From the NCBI GenBank assembly GCA_012862575.1, contig BLSF01000003.1:186001-250000 (forward strand): a stretch of 64,000 nucleotides of DNA, given 5' to 3'. Source of the stretch: Parietichytrium sp. I65-24A. Taxonomy: Eukaryota; Sar; Bigyra; Thraustochytrida; Thraustochytriidae. The position numbers and the translations under genes were made by a program. Numbering within the stretch: the stretch's first letter is position 1; the number at the start of each line of letters is the position of its first letter. Of the stretch, positions 44,542 to 54,042 are shown piece by piece. Below the pieces are notes generated by a model. The model worked only from the letters and a program-made list of their open reading frames with translations. It was not told the origin of the DNA and did no database searches.

Positions 44542-46935
44542 TTACATTGTGCCAAATCCTTCCGAGTGCTCGATGGCAAGCAAAAGCCTGTCCTTCAACT
44601 TGTCGCGTGTTTGGTAGGCTGGCAAGAGCAGGTGATTGAAGCAAGTGTGAGCAACGGGGAGCCTTTCAGAGTCGTCCCCGTTCTTGGAAAGAGTTAGCTT
44701 CAGCGATGCGAGACCTCTAATAGGAACCCTGTCGCTCCCGGTTGAAAACATGAGAAACTTTTTCTTCTGCTCCTCGGTCATCTCATGTAGAACAGACCAA
44801 AAGTGCTGCACGGTCGGAGAAGCAGCCGTGAATCCATCGTCGTATCTGCACGAGTTCTCCAGAGCAGCAAAGTCGAGTTCTGTGCTTCCACAAACCAATA
44901 GCTCCATCTCCTGAGGCTCAAAGCTATCGAGAAAGCTGTCGGCGCAAACCTTCCGGAAGCCGCGCTGGAATGGCTGGTAAATAAAGTCCACACTCTTGTT
45001 CAGCACATAGTCTACATAAAGCGAAACGTACTCCTCACGGTTCTCGATCGTCACTGGCGTCTCTCCTCCGTTGTCCTTAAGGTCAATCATTTTCATCTCC
45101 CCGAACACTTCTTCCGTAACCTGAAAGCAGAGGCACATGCTCTCCACGCCCGCTTTATCCATGGCAAGGAGTTGTTTCAAGCTTTTCCCAAGTCGGGGAC
45201 TGTAATCGGCCAAGTCGTCTAATGTGGTATTTCGGCCAAGTAACTTTTTGTACAATGCGATCGGAAAGTGCAGATCTAAAATGACACCATTGTAGATGGC
45301 CAAGCCGATGAGAATTCCGCAAAGCTCGAATTTAATGGACATCTCGAAGGTGTTGTGATTAAACCAAATCTTTCGGCTGTCCTCGTCCATATGAAACATT
45401 CCCCATTGCGGATCAAGTAGTTTGCGTACAAGGAGCAAAAAGAACTCCTTCTTGACGCCACCCTCGTCGACGCCTTCCTCGCCTTCAAAATGAACACGAA
45501 GCGGCTTTGTGAAATCGCTGGAAGGCTCTGCCACAATGTCAAGGACATCTGACACTATCTCCTCTCTCCGGACGCGCACGATGAAGTACGGCATCGGGCG
45601 ACGGAGGAAATCGCCGCTGAGAAGATGCTCGCGTAAATACTCGTTACAACGGGTCTGCTGCTTGACCCTGGCTTCCAATTGTAAAATTCTTGCCTTCGCT
45701 CCGGCGTCGAAGACAAACAGATAATCACAAAAGGACGTTTTTAGCGGGACGGCACCTTCCGAGCGCGCTTCGTCTAGCTCTTGCAGATAGTTTTTGAATT
45801 CGTAACGAATAAAGGCGTCGTCCTCGGTGGCCAGTTCGTTAATAGCGCTGTTGTAGAACTCTTCGTAGGAAACAAAGTTCCGCACTTTGTTGACTTTGTG
45901 CAGCAGGTCCAAGAGCACAACGCTTTCTCTTACATAGTCGAAGTTTGTCTCGGCCTTTGCGAGACTCACTTTCAAGGTTAGATACATTTGCACAGCGAGC
46001 AGCACTCTATTTAAGTACTCGTCATCCCTGGTTTTCCAAAACTCTACGAGCAAATCTTTGTCGTCCTGTGACGCTGTTGCGGCAGAGCGGAAAAGCATTT
46101 GCGCAACGCTCATAAAGTCTGGGTCATAGCCAAGTGGTTCATATTCGAGAGCCACTAGAAACGGGGTGACGCGGCTCTCAAACGTGTACAGCAGCTCTGA
46201 TGACAGACTGGTCAGGGCATTGCGGAGAGCATTATGCACGCCCTCTGGCTCCGTGACCTCTTCTATAAAAGCCAACACTTGTCGAGCGCGGTCGACGTCT
46301 GGCAAGCCCTGAGAGTCAGAAAAGATGTCGCTCATCATGTCCGGGCTAGAAAAGATTGTTCCAATCTTCCGAATCAGCGCAGAAAAGGATCCGGAAGCCA
46401 CGCAGCTTTGGTGGAGCTCCTCAAAGTCTTTTGCCGTGAGCTTCGGCTCTCCTGAATCTTTGAACTTTGCGCCAATTCGAGCAAACTCGGCATGAAGGTC
46501 GATCTTTCTTGCTTGTGGATGTGCTGACAAACTCTCCTCCGCTGGCTGCATCTCCTCATCCTCTGCCTCCTCATGATTCATCACTGGGGTGGTCGATACT
46601 GGTGCGCTTGGCGGCTCTACCGACTGCGTCAATTGCGTGCTGGAATCACTGGACGCGCCGCCACCATCTCCAGAAGGATCTGAAGACGAGACCAGCGCCG
46701 CCATGCTCGATGTCAGGGTCGAACCCGGCGACGTACCTCCTTCGCCGTTTCCCTGTGCATTATTCCCATCACCGTCCGCATCGTCGTCATCTGCCTGCAT
46801 TGAGGATCCATTCGCGCCTTCCGTCCTGAGATGCGTCAAAGCATTAGCGGCCGCCGACGTTGGATCCAGCCCTTGCGCTAAAAACCCGTCATACAGAGCC
46901 CTGAATCTCTGCCTACTCTCCGCGTCCACCTCCAT
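44542..46935 (-). CDS. HECT-type E3 ubiquitin ligase, UBE3A/HECTD2-like
   Basis: 797 residues from the ATG at 46935; the frame continues upstream without an ATG. The C-terminal 350 residues form a complete HECT domain: REEIVSDVLD, FEGEEGVDEGGVKKEFF, LCGILIGLAIYNG and the catalytic Cys765 in LPVAHTCFNHLLLP, ending GFGTM as UBE3A-type ligases do. The N-terminus (50-150) is acidic and low in complexity; the region 150-430 is helical and matches the UBE3A/HECTD2 body in general character. It transfers ubiquitin from an E2 via Cys765 to substrates. No AZUL zinc finger is seen. It is intronless. Tandem repeats 70-340 bases upstream mark the leader. Confidence 0.93.
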   Translation of the reverse strand: MEVDAESRQRFRALYDGFLAQGLDPTSAAANALTHLRTEGANGSSMQADDDDADGDGNNAQGNGEGGTSPGSTLTSSMAALVSSSDPSGDGGGASSDSSTQLTQSVEPPSAPVSTTPVMNHEEAEDEEMQPAEESLSAHPQARKIDLHAEFARIGAKFKDSGEPKLTAKDFEELHQSCVASGSFSALIRKIGTIFSSPDMMSDIFSDSQGLPDVDRARQVLAFIEEVTEPEGVHNALRNALTSLSSELLYTFESRVTPFLVALEYEPLGYDPDFMSVAQMLFRSAATASQDDKDLLVEFWKTRDDEYLNRVLLAVQMYLTLKVSLAKAETNFDYVRESVVLLDLLHKVNKVRNFVSYEEFYNSAINELATEDDAFIRYEFKNYLQELDEARSEGAVPLKTSFCDYLFVFDAGAKARILQLEARVKQQTRCNEYLREHLLSGDFLRRPMPYFIVRVRREEIVSDVLDIVAEPSSDFTKPLRVHFEGEEGVDEGGVKKEFFLLLVRKLLDPQWGMFHMDEDSRKIWFNHNTFEMSIKFELCGILIGLAIYNGVILDLHFPIALYKKLLGRNTTLDDLADYSPRLGKSLKQLLAMDKAGVESMCLCFQVTEEVFGEMKMIDLKDNGGETPVTIENREEYVSLYVDYVLNKSVDFIYQPFQRGFRKVCADSFLDSFEPQEMELLVCGSTELDFAALENSCRYDDGFTAASPTVQHFWSVLHEMTEEQKKKFLMFSTGSDRVPIRGLASLKLTLSKNGDDSERLPVAHTCFNHLLLPAYQTRDKLKDRLLLAIEHSEGFGTM

Positions 46936-47005
46936 TTGCCCACTTGTCCGCTCCAAACCGAAGAACCCGGCCAAACACCCCTCCGCAAGCCCGGTCAGCA
47001 ACCGA

Positions 47006-47042
47006 AGCCCAACGCCCAACGCCCAAAACCCAAAACCCAAAA
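47006..47042. repeat. CCCAACG and CCCAAAA short repeats
   Basis: Tandem 6-7 base units, first CCCAACG and then CCCAAAA, 70-107 bases upstream of the HECT ligase start codon. They recall telomere-like units, but at this length they are just as likely ordinary simple repeats. Confidence 0.8.
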
Positions 47043-47137
47043 GTCGCAAGCGCACGCCAAGGGCCTCGGGGACGTCACAACTCGCGTCTTTCGCAGTGCC
47101 TTTGCGCGCCTTCTGACACACTATTCCGCCGCTCTCC

Positions 47138-47276
47138 GATCTCTGCTATATCTGCTATCTCTGCTGTGTCTGATATGTCTGATATGTCTGCTATATCTGC
47201 TATATCTGCTGTGTCTGATATGTCTGATATGTCTGCTGGGTCTGATATGTCTGCTATCTCTGCTGCTGTGTCTGGT
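47138..47276. repeat. 9-base minisatellite TCTGNTNTN
   Basis: About fifteen copies of a 9-base unit with variants TCTGCTATA, TCTGATATG and TCTGCTGTG. Variants recur in blocks, which suggests segmental duplication within the array. Confidence 0.9.
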
Positions 47277-47297
47277 CGCTCAGCCCTCTGTATACGC

Positions 47298-47350
47298 TGT
47301 TCACGCTGTGTTCACAGTGTTCACAGTGTTCACAGTGTTCAATGTTCACG
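47298..47350. repeat. GTTCACAGT tandem repeat
   Basis: Four to five copies of the 9-base unit GTTCACAGT with diverged ends. Confidence 0.88.
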
Positions 47351-48189
47351 CTCCTCTCGCGGTCGATCGCAGACGTTTCCCATCGGAGATATCTAACTAT
47401 CTATCCAATCTATCCTTCCTTCAACCTCCCTCGCCTTCAACTACCTAGCTAGCTACTAGATAGCTCTACTTATAGGAGTCCAGCTACAAGCTCTACATTA
47501 AGATGCGACCATTTCTACCATTTACCATCTACCATTTACCAACTCCACTCGACTACTCGACTACGGGGATTTAGCGCTGGAATGGTAATGGTACCGGGAC
47601 TCGTATGCGCTCGCAATGGCTCGCTATGCTATTAAATAGGCTATATAGCTATTAGTAGAGACTCGGTAAGAGCGGAGATAAGCTTGCTGTTAGTGTTCAG
47701 GGAAAGTAGAATGACTCATTTTTGTTTCCGAACTGTGAGTACCTCGTTGGTCGTTCAACTTGGCGACTTGAAAGTAATTTTTGCGCACTTTTGAAAACCA
47801 AAATAACCTGTATTAACATGTAAAAACTTGCCATGACTGCCAGCGCCACAGTGCCACAGTGCCAGCCGCTATGTGAGGTGGTTTATGCGCATAGATGACT
47901 GAGATCCGGCGCTCTACTAGCTCGACTACAGTAGGCACCGAGTGTAGTAGTACTATCACGCAATACCGGTAAGGTTAAGCTTATTCTGGTATCTTCCACT
48001 ATCAACACTACGTTCACTTAATTTCACTAAAGAGAGATTACTAACGAGAGATAGTAGCTAGCTACTAGTTCTTAAAGGGTATGTCATAGTAGCTCAAAAA
48101 TGTCTGTGTATCTATGTAATCTATGTGTTTTCATCGCACTGTGGTCAAGACATCAGATTCAGAATTCAGAAAACTATCCATCCATCCAT

Positions 48190-48230
48190 GCAAACAAACA
48201 AACAAACAAACAAAAACAAACAAAACAAAC
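48190..48230. repeat. CAAA tetranucleotide repeat
   Basis: About ten CAAA units with a few CAAAA variants. Confidence 0.9.
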
Positions 48231-48650
48231 GTCGTCGTAGGCGTACCCCGCTCTGATATCTTTAGATGGCCTTGGTGCCCCTCAGCTGCAGTCTCTTTCA
48301 ATCTGCCACTGATTCTGACCAACTCCAATCCGAACTCCGAGCGAAAGGGCAGCCGGTCATCAACGTGCAGCGACGGATTATCACAGTCGATCGGCTGGCC
48401 TTCCACTTGAACGTGAACGTGGAAGAGAAAGCAAAAGAGGGATAGATTGGAACCGGACCCCACTTCAAGTTGGGTCCTTCCTTCCTTCCTTCCCGCGAAC
48501 AAGACCTGCTCAAATTCGTGGTCGCAGCGTTCAACCTATCCATCTCTGGAGCGCATTCAGCTCACAAGCCTCGTCTTGTCTGCTCGGTGAACCTGGCTGA
48601 CCTTGTTGGCATGCCGCGAAAGTAGCTCGCAGTTCTTCCATTTCTTCCTC

Positions 48651-48697
48651 CCCACTTGGCATCACTTGGCGATACTTGGCATACTTGGCATTACTTG
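48651..48697. repeat. ACTTGGCAT-type tandem repeat
   Basis: Five imperfect copies of a 9-10 base unit centred on ACTTGGC. Confidence 0.8.
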
Positions 48698-48781
48698 TAC
48701 AAATTACTCGGCGCGCACCTCACCGTGAGCTCTCATCACCTCAGACCCGCTGTTACGCGGGGCGGCACTCGCTAGTCTCTC

Positions 48782-48810
48782 TAGTTTCGCATAGTTTCGC
48801 ATAGTTTTGC
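48782..48810. repeat. Tandem 10-mer AGTTTCGCAT
   Basis: Three copies of a 10-base unit, 200-230 bases before the SLC33A1 start codon. Confidence 0.85.
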
Positions 48811-49009
48811 TGTGGCAGGGATCGCCAGAGTGTCATAATTGCCAGCCCTCTGTGCAAGGAAGTGGGGTTGAACAGCCCGTGGAGGCCGCGTGGAATTCCG
48901 CAATAGAGTCGTTCGCGTGAGCTGGTGAGGGTCTCGCGCGCGAGCGAGTGGTAAAATTGTGGCACCTAGTCGCCTAGTGGACGCGTAGTTCGGGCCGAGC
49001 AAGAGAAAC

Positions 49010-50509
49010 ATGGTGGTGCGCGAGCGAAAGGAGGCCATGGGTGCTAAAAAAGGTCATGATAGGGACATGGCGTCGCGCGCAGCGAAGAAAGGCGTTCAAG
49101 GAGATGTATTGAACATCTGTATTTTGCTTCTGTTGTACACACTGCAAGGCGTGCCGCTAGGACTCAGCCAGACCATGGATTTGATGTTGCAGGAGAAGAA
49201 ACTGAGCTTTGACGAGCAGGGCATCTTTGGGTCCGTCTCATGGCCGTACAGCTTGAAAATTCTGTGGGCACCTATCGTGGACGCGATATTCATCAAGTCC
49301 TTTGGGAGGCGAAAGTCTTGGCTAGTGCCAACCCAACTTTTGATCGGCATCTTGATGCTCTTGACCCCATCGTACCTTGACGTTCTCATGGGCGAAGGAG
49401 ATGATGGGAGGCCCCACGTCTGGCCGTTGACAATCTTATTCTTTGTATTCTATCTACTCGCAGCGACGCAAGATATCGCGCTGGACGGCTGGGCCGTCAC
49501 GATGTTGGCTCGCCACAATATCGGATATGCATCGACTTGCAATGCTGTTGGTCAAACCTTTGGATATTTCGTTGCTTTCACCGGGTACCTTGGCCTTCAA
49601 ATGTACGGATTTTGCGACTTGAAAGGTTTCATGTTCTGCTGGGGCATTATCTTCATCGCAACAACTTTGCTGGTAGCGCAATTTAAGCATGAAAAGTCCG
49701 AAGACGAAATCAAAGCGGAGAATGAGGCGCTGCTGGCAACCAGTGACGGCGAGGAGCTCGAAGACCTGCAGGGCGATGTACCTGTGTCGGTAAAAGAGTC
49801 ATACCGCCAGATGTCTCAGGTTCTGAGGCTAAACTCAGTACGTGTGCTGGTTCTTCTTTTGATCACGAGGGGAATCGCATTTGCACCCTCAGATAGCCTT
49901 GCACAGCGCAAACTCATGGAAAAAGGCATGAAGAAGGAGCACGTTGCCAGCTTGACTGTACTGATTACTCCGCTCAACATCATTTTGCCAGGCATTTTGT
50001 CCAAGAAGGTATCCGAGAAACCGCTCAACCTGTTCAAAATATCATACCTTCCGCGCGTCGCCATGAGCTTGGTAGCGCTGGCGTTGGTACTGTTTGCACC
50101 GGACTTTGAGCAGCACCCGGACAGCATCCCACCCACGTTCTTCTTCGCCCTACTGGTTGTGCTGGTCCTTCAAAGCATCTTGCAAAGCGCAATGTTTGTC
50201 GCTATCATGGGCTTCTTCGCCAAAGTGTCCGACCCTGCCATCGGTGGTACCTATATGACCTTGCTCAACACGATGGCAAACTTGGGTAGCAAGTGGCCGA
50301 ACCAGTTGGTCCTCTTTCTTGTTGAGCACGTAAGTATCTATGATTGCGACGCTGACAATAACTGCAAGATGGTCCTCGACGGATTCATCCCGCTCACTAT
50401 TTTCTCCATGTTCTTCGGCGTGTATTGGTACTACCGGCACGCTCGAGACCTCGACCGCCTGGAGAATATGAGCACTGCCGAGTGGCGCCTATCATCACTG
50501 AAAAAATAA
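49010..50509 (+). CDS. SLC33A1: Acetyl-CoA transporter (AT-1 family, SLC33A1-like)
   Basis: 499 residues, intronless. The family imports acetyl-CoA into the ER lumen for acetylation of proteins and glycans. Diagnostic segments are QGVPLGL in the first helix, the FGRRKSW loop and ATQDIALDGWA, all characteristic of AT-1 transporters of the major facilitator type. About 11-12 hydrophobic segments are visible between residues 33 and 480, with a hydrophilic central loop (about 225-265) that is acidic. A short basic cytosolic N-terminus precedes the first helix. The next gene follows on the same strand after 250 bases, too far to suggest co-transcription. Confidence 0.93.
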   Translation: MVVRERKEAMGAKKGHDRDMASRAAKKGVQGDVLNICILLLLYTLQGVPLGLSQTMDLMLQEKKLSFDEQGIFGSVSWPYSLKILWAPIVDAIFIKSFGRRKSWLVPTQLLIGILMLLTPSYLDVLMGEGDDGRPHVWPLTILFFVFYLLAATQDIALDGWAVTMLARHNIGYASTCNAVGQTFGYFVAFTGYLGLQMYGFCDLKGFMFCWGIIFIATTLLVAQFKHEKSEDEIKAENEALLATSDGEELEDLQGDVPVSVKESYRQMSQVLRLNSVRVLVLLLITRGIAFAPSDSLAQRKLMEKGMKKEHVASLTVLITPLNIILPGILSKKVSEKPLNLFKISYLPRVAMSLVALALVLFAPDFEQHPDSIPPTFFFALLVVLVLQSILQSAMFVAIMGFFAKVSDPAIGGTYMTLLNTMANLGSKWPNQLVLFLVEHVSIYDCDADNNCKMVLDGFIPLTIFSMFFGVYWYYRHARDLDRLENMSTAEWRLSSLKK

Positions 50510-50759
50510 AAGCGTTTGAATATGTGTGTTCTCCCTCTTTCCTCATCTGCATTCTCTCTCTCTTTGTTTCTTTCTTTCTCACCTTTGCCATGTCCATGTT
50601 CTCTATCTGGGTGTGGGACTGTTACCTGTACCTATACTTCGCGGTAGTTCGCAGTGACGGGAGCTTTGGTCGAGCTTGACGCAAGGCCGAATACGCGTGA
50701 CCAGTCCTCAAAGTGTGGGATATTGACTTGGCCCGGCGCGGCGGAGGGCCGAGGCTGCG

Positions 50760-51675
50760 ATGGAATATTCGCTCGTGCCCTTCAGCTACGCCAGCCCATT
50801 TTGCAACCCCAAGTCGCTTGCCGAGCGCCGTTTTGACTTTGTCGGGTAAGTTAACAGTTGCCAGTCACTTTGGAGGGCTTTAGGACGCCAGAGTGCGGTT
50901 TTGAGAAGCGTCTTTTGTGAGCTGATGTTGGCGCGTGCTGCATTCGTGCGGGCGTCTCCCTCCAAGCCATGAAGTTATCGTCAAGCAGAGTTGGACATCT
51001 GACGGGAAAGGAGGAACTGAACTTGGTTTTGGGGCAGCAGTCTACGAAGCCGGATTTCTTCTCGCTGACTATCTCGCCTTAAATACGGAGAATGTGTCCG
51101 GCAAAAGTGTGCTCGAACTGGGCTGCGGTGTTGGCATAGTGAGTATTGCATGCGCCAAGTTTGGAGGCTGCGCATCAATTGTAGCATCCGATGGAGACGA
51201 AAAGTCTGTGGCCTTGACAGTAGAGAATTGCCGATTAAATGGGGTGGACACGCTAATTCAGGCAGCCAAACTGAATTGGGCCGAGACTACATTCTCACAC
51301 TTTGGGCAGACATTTGATGTTATTCTCGGCGCGGACATAGTATGTCATCCGTACCAGTCATACTTTCCAGACCTCCTGCGAACACTGCAAACCCTCACGC
51401 ACGTTGGATCTTGCGGTAAGTTTTCGGCCGTGTCGAGGCTATTTGACGTAACTCACATATACGGGCGCTGCTCGAGTGCCTAAACTTACCATCGGGTGTC
51501 TTCTCGTCGAACAGTAATTCTCTCTCATAAGCCCCGGGATGAGAGCGAAGACGCTTTTCTCAAGCGGCTCGAAGAAAATGGTTTCTCCCTTGTGCTCCAG
51601 AGATGTCCACAGGAGCTTCATCCTGATTTTGTGATGGAAAGCATCTCTATTTATGTCTATCGTCGAAATGCATAG
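50760..51675 (+). CDS. METTL21-like protein lysine methyltransferase
   Basis: Three exons, 50760-50845, 50967-51415 and 51515-51675, with introns of 121 and 99 bases (GTAAGT donors). 231 residues; the phases agree at both junctions, and the splices join FDFVG to HEVIVKQSW and THVGSC to VILSHKP. The Methyltransf_16 signatures are in order: QSWTSDGKGG near residue 35, VLELGCGVGIVSIA (SAM-binding motif I), an acidic residue after the second strand (ASDGDE), and VILGADIVCHPYQS. These enzymes methylate lysines on translation or chaperone proteins; the target here is unknown. Without the first and last exons the protein would lack its start and its final strands. It converges on the scramblase-like gene, leaving only 82 bases. 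Confidence 0.88.
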
Positions 51676-51757
51676 ACAGGCTTTTGACATTGACTGTGAA
51701 TACGAGAAAAGAAAGAGAAACCCTTTTATTCATAACGAAATATCAAACCACTGCGGC

Positions 51758-52654
51758 TTAGTTAGTTTCTCCTCCTGTCTTCTCGGAGTATAGATAGTCA
51801 ATGTGGTGCGTCCCGGCTATGAGAAGAGCCCGATCTTCGTGGGAGGACCCCTCAGGAAAATTGACCAGGTAGTTGGAAAACTTGCAGCACATTCGGTAGC
51901 AAGCGTCGTCTCCGTCGGCGTAAGTTTTCTGAACGTTTGCAACAACCTTACCGTCTTTGTCCTGCACGTCAAACACCGCATCGTGCCGAATGCAAGTCCC
52001 GCCGCAGCAATTGTTCGTTCCATTGCAGCAGCACCAATTCGTCTTGATGGTGTATAGATGCTCATACTCGTCTCCACGCTTTATCTCTACACGATTGTAG
52101 CAAGTGCATAGACATGCGCATTCGTAGCACCGGCCACAATAGTCGTCAAAGTCTTCTCTCACTCGGCCGATTTCTATCGGCTTCCCTTTCCTTTGCTTGT
52201 CGACCTTAAACAAAAAGGATGTGACAGGGGAAGCACAGCACCCGCCGAGATCACATTCACGTGTCTGTAGCAATTCGTCCTTGCCGCCATCCTGAAAGTA
52301 GTGAAGTTTGAGAGTGCGAAGGTGGGCGCAACCACCAGCATTTAGTAGGCACCGATCGATAAGGGAACTCTCCTCGTGGACCCTCATCTTAACGGCAAGA
52401 GCTGTCAAGTCGGTTTCTTTTGGCACCCAACCAAGTCTGCCTTTGGACGTGAAGCCCACCACCTTATCGTCCGGTAATTGAGACAAAATGTACTTGTTCT
52501 TCGCCTCGTACGGACCAATAACACTCTCCAGCATCTGCGCTTCTTGTCTGATCACCACGCCCTTCATTGCCTCAAAGTCCAGACGGCTCATCGTTTGCCC
52601 CTTTGGCGCGACCTGGGCTCTGGACCCTTTGTGAGGACCCAGCTGGGTTGTCAT
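51758..52654 (-). CDS. Phospholipid scramblase-like protein
   Basis: 298 residues from the ATG at 52654; the upstream frame starts only with TTG. The tubby-like scramblase (LOR) fold is indicated by strand-rich sequence with a Cys-rich middle (CGRCYECACLCTC and later CCCNGTNNCCGGTC) and the closing NYLVNFPEGSS...RALLIAGTHHIDYLY, the family pattern of VxFPxD followed by a hydrophobic strand. Animal scramblases carry a Cys palmitoylation run and a Ca-binding segment; the Cys run is present in form, and I could not assign the Ca site. Family members move phospholipids across membranes or act as membrane or nuclear scaffolds. Intronless. Confidence 0.8.
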   Translation of the reverse strand: MTTQLGPHKGSRAQVAPKGQTMSRLDFEAMKGVVIRQEAQMLESVIGPYEAKNKYILSQLPDDKVVGFTSKGRLGWVPKETDLTALAVKMRVHEESSLIDRCLLNAGGCAHLRTLKLHYFQDGGKDELLQTRECDLGGCCASPVTSFLFKVDKQRKGKPIEIGRVREDFDDYCGRCYECACLCTCYNRVEIKRGDEYEHLYTIKTNWCCCNGTNNCCGGTCIRHDAVFDVQDKDGKVVANVQKTYADGDDACYRMCCKFSNYLVNFPEGSSHEDRALLIAGTHHIDYLYSEKTGGETN

Positions 52655-53083
52655 TTCGCTTGCTTCGGATTGGTATTTCCTTTTCAACCTTCAACACAGC
52701 ATTGCTCGATTTGAGCTTGGCCGTGTTCGGGGATTGCTAACTTTGCCTTTCGCGATCGTGACCGTGACCTCAAGCTCAGTTCTCTTTCCATACCAGATAC
52801 CAGTGAGCTACGCCTTGCTATTCACTGCCACTCGCAAAGCGCGCAGTTGCGACCAATGCGAATTACTTGGTTGCGCCCATCGAGAGAGTGCTGTGATGAA
52901 CTTGAGATCCTTCATTCACTTTCATGACTTTTGCGGGCTCAAATCTCCAGTGTCACAGCGTGTTCACCCAGTTCACCCCACCGCCGTTTCTGTCTTTGCC
53001 GCAGTTGGGACCGCAAATTCGACGCACAAACTCGCATCTCATTGAACAGTTTACTTGAATTTTGGTTTACTAGCGCCGGTGGC

Positions 53084-53296
53084 ATGGCTGGCATTTGTGG
53101 GCATGTCCAAGCATGGCGGGTGCTGGCGCTGACAGTGCTGACAGTGTGCGTGCTGATTGTGAGTACCGGTGACAGAAGACTCTTAGTGAGGTACTCAGAG
53201 TGTGCTGCAAAGGTATGGAAGAGTATGGGAGAGGCGAGGACCGGAAACATGAGCTGGATTTCTCGCTGGAAAACGCAGGATACTGGCGGTGGTTGA
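53084..53296 (+). CDS. Possible 70-residue secreted or membrane peptide
   Basis: The ATG at 53084 has a fair context (GTGGCATGG). The product begins with a hydrophobic stretch, WRVLALTVLTVCVLIV, like a signal anchor, and ends in a basic/polar tail. There is no homologue I know and no intron. Length and composition alone support it, so it may be chance. Confidence 0.25.
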   Translation: MAGICGHVQAWRVLALTVLTVCVLIVSTGDRRLLVRYSECAAKVWKSMGEARTGNMSWISRWKTQDTGGG

Positions 53297-53922
53297 ACGG
53301 GGTTTTTTGAGAGGCCCTCCAGTCGATGAGCGCAAAATAGCCTTTACATGACCGCAGAAGCAATCACAGTCAAGTCCATCTTCCAAAAATGAATGAAAGT
53401 TTTGAAGGTACGCCATTTTCACATTCTGAGTTTTCAAGGATTTTCAAGGGCGGCCGCGGAAGGAGAATAGCTCTTTGATCATGATCAACGATCAATTTCT
53501 CTTTAAAACCATCCCTATAAACACTATTACCTTGCATCACCTACCGGCCTTCTAGCCAGCCGCCTTAAGAGGTGCGTCCCAGGAAAAGCACACCCCATGT
53601 AATAGTCTCTTACCAACGCCTAAAGGCACAAACACTGGTCCCACCTACTGAGTACCACTAACACATTTGGCCACCACAGCTGAACAGCTAACTGCCCAAA
53701 CTCCTGTATCCAAACACGTCCATCAGACTACCGGACAGTCAAGACATACTCCATAGCGCCGTATAGTGGTATAGTGTCGTCATAGTCGCCATGACGGAAT
53801 GCAAGCCTACCGTTCGTCGTATGGAAGGAGTATGGCCTACTGCTAACTGCTAGGTAGCAGATGGTAGCAGAGAGGTAAGAAAAGCAAATGCATCTTTCCT
53901 GACAGAGTGGAAGAGTAACGTG

Positions 53923-53949
53923 AGGGAGAAGGGAGAAGGGAGAAGGGAG
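53923..53949. repeat. Tandem 7-mer GGGAGAA
   Basis: Three to four copies of GGGAGAA, 95-120 bases before the PLAC8 start codon. Confidence 0.88.
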
Positions 53950-54042
53950 GTAGGTGTGGGGATTTAGTGTGGTGTTCAAGTGTGGGGAAAGATGAGTGGA
54001 GTGTTCGCGTGCTGCTTGTAAGTTGAGCGGGAAGGTGTCTGG

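Larger units (their letters stand above)
46936..49009. other. Divergent spacer with several minisatellites
   Basis: Two kilobases between the HECT ligase (minus) and SLC33A1 (plus). It holds five tandem tracts (entries below), CTAGCTAG near 47441 and TCACAGTC at 48381. Plus-strand frames at 46936-47448 are repeat-encoded and not genes. Confidence 0.6.
52655..54042. other. Spacer between scramblase-like and PLAC8 genes
   Basis: Divergent spacer of 1.4 kb holding a doubtful small gene (53084-53296), TCACAGTC at 53364, a GAGTACCGG motif near 53162 and a GGGAGAA repeat (53923-53949). Confidence 0.55.

Noticed and set aside
46990-47042. CCCAACG/CCCAAAA tract as an internal telomere repeat
   Set aside because: Only a few units, mixed in sequence, and placed in a gene leader where other simple repeats also occur.
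46936-47448. Plus-strand frames of 150-170 codons upstream of the HECT gene
   Set aside because: They are encoded by the 9-base minisatellite and neighbouring repeats and have no start with support.
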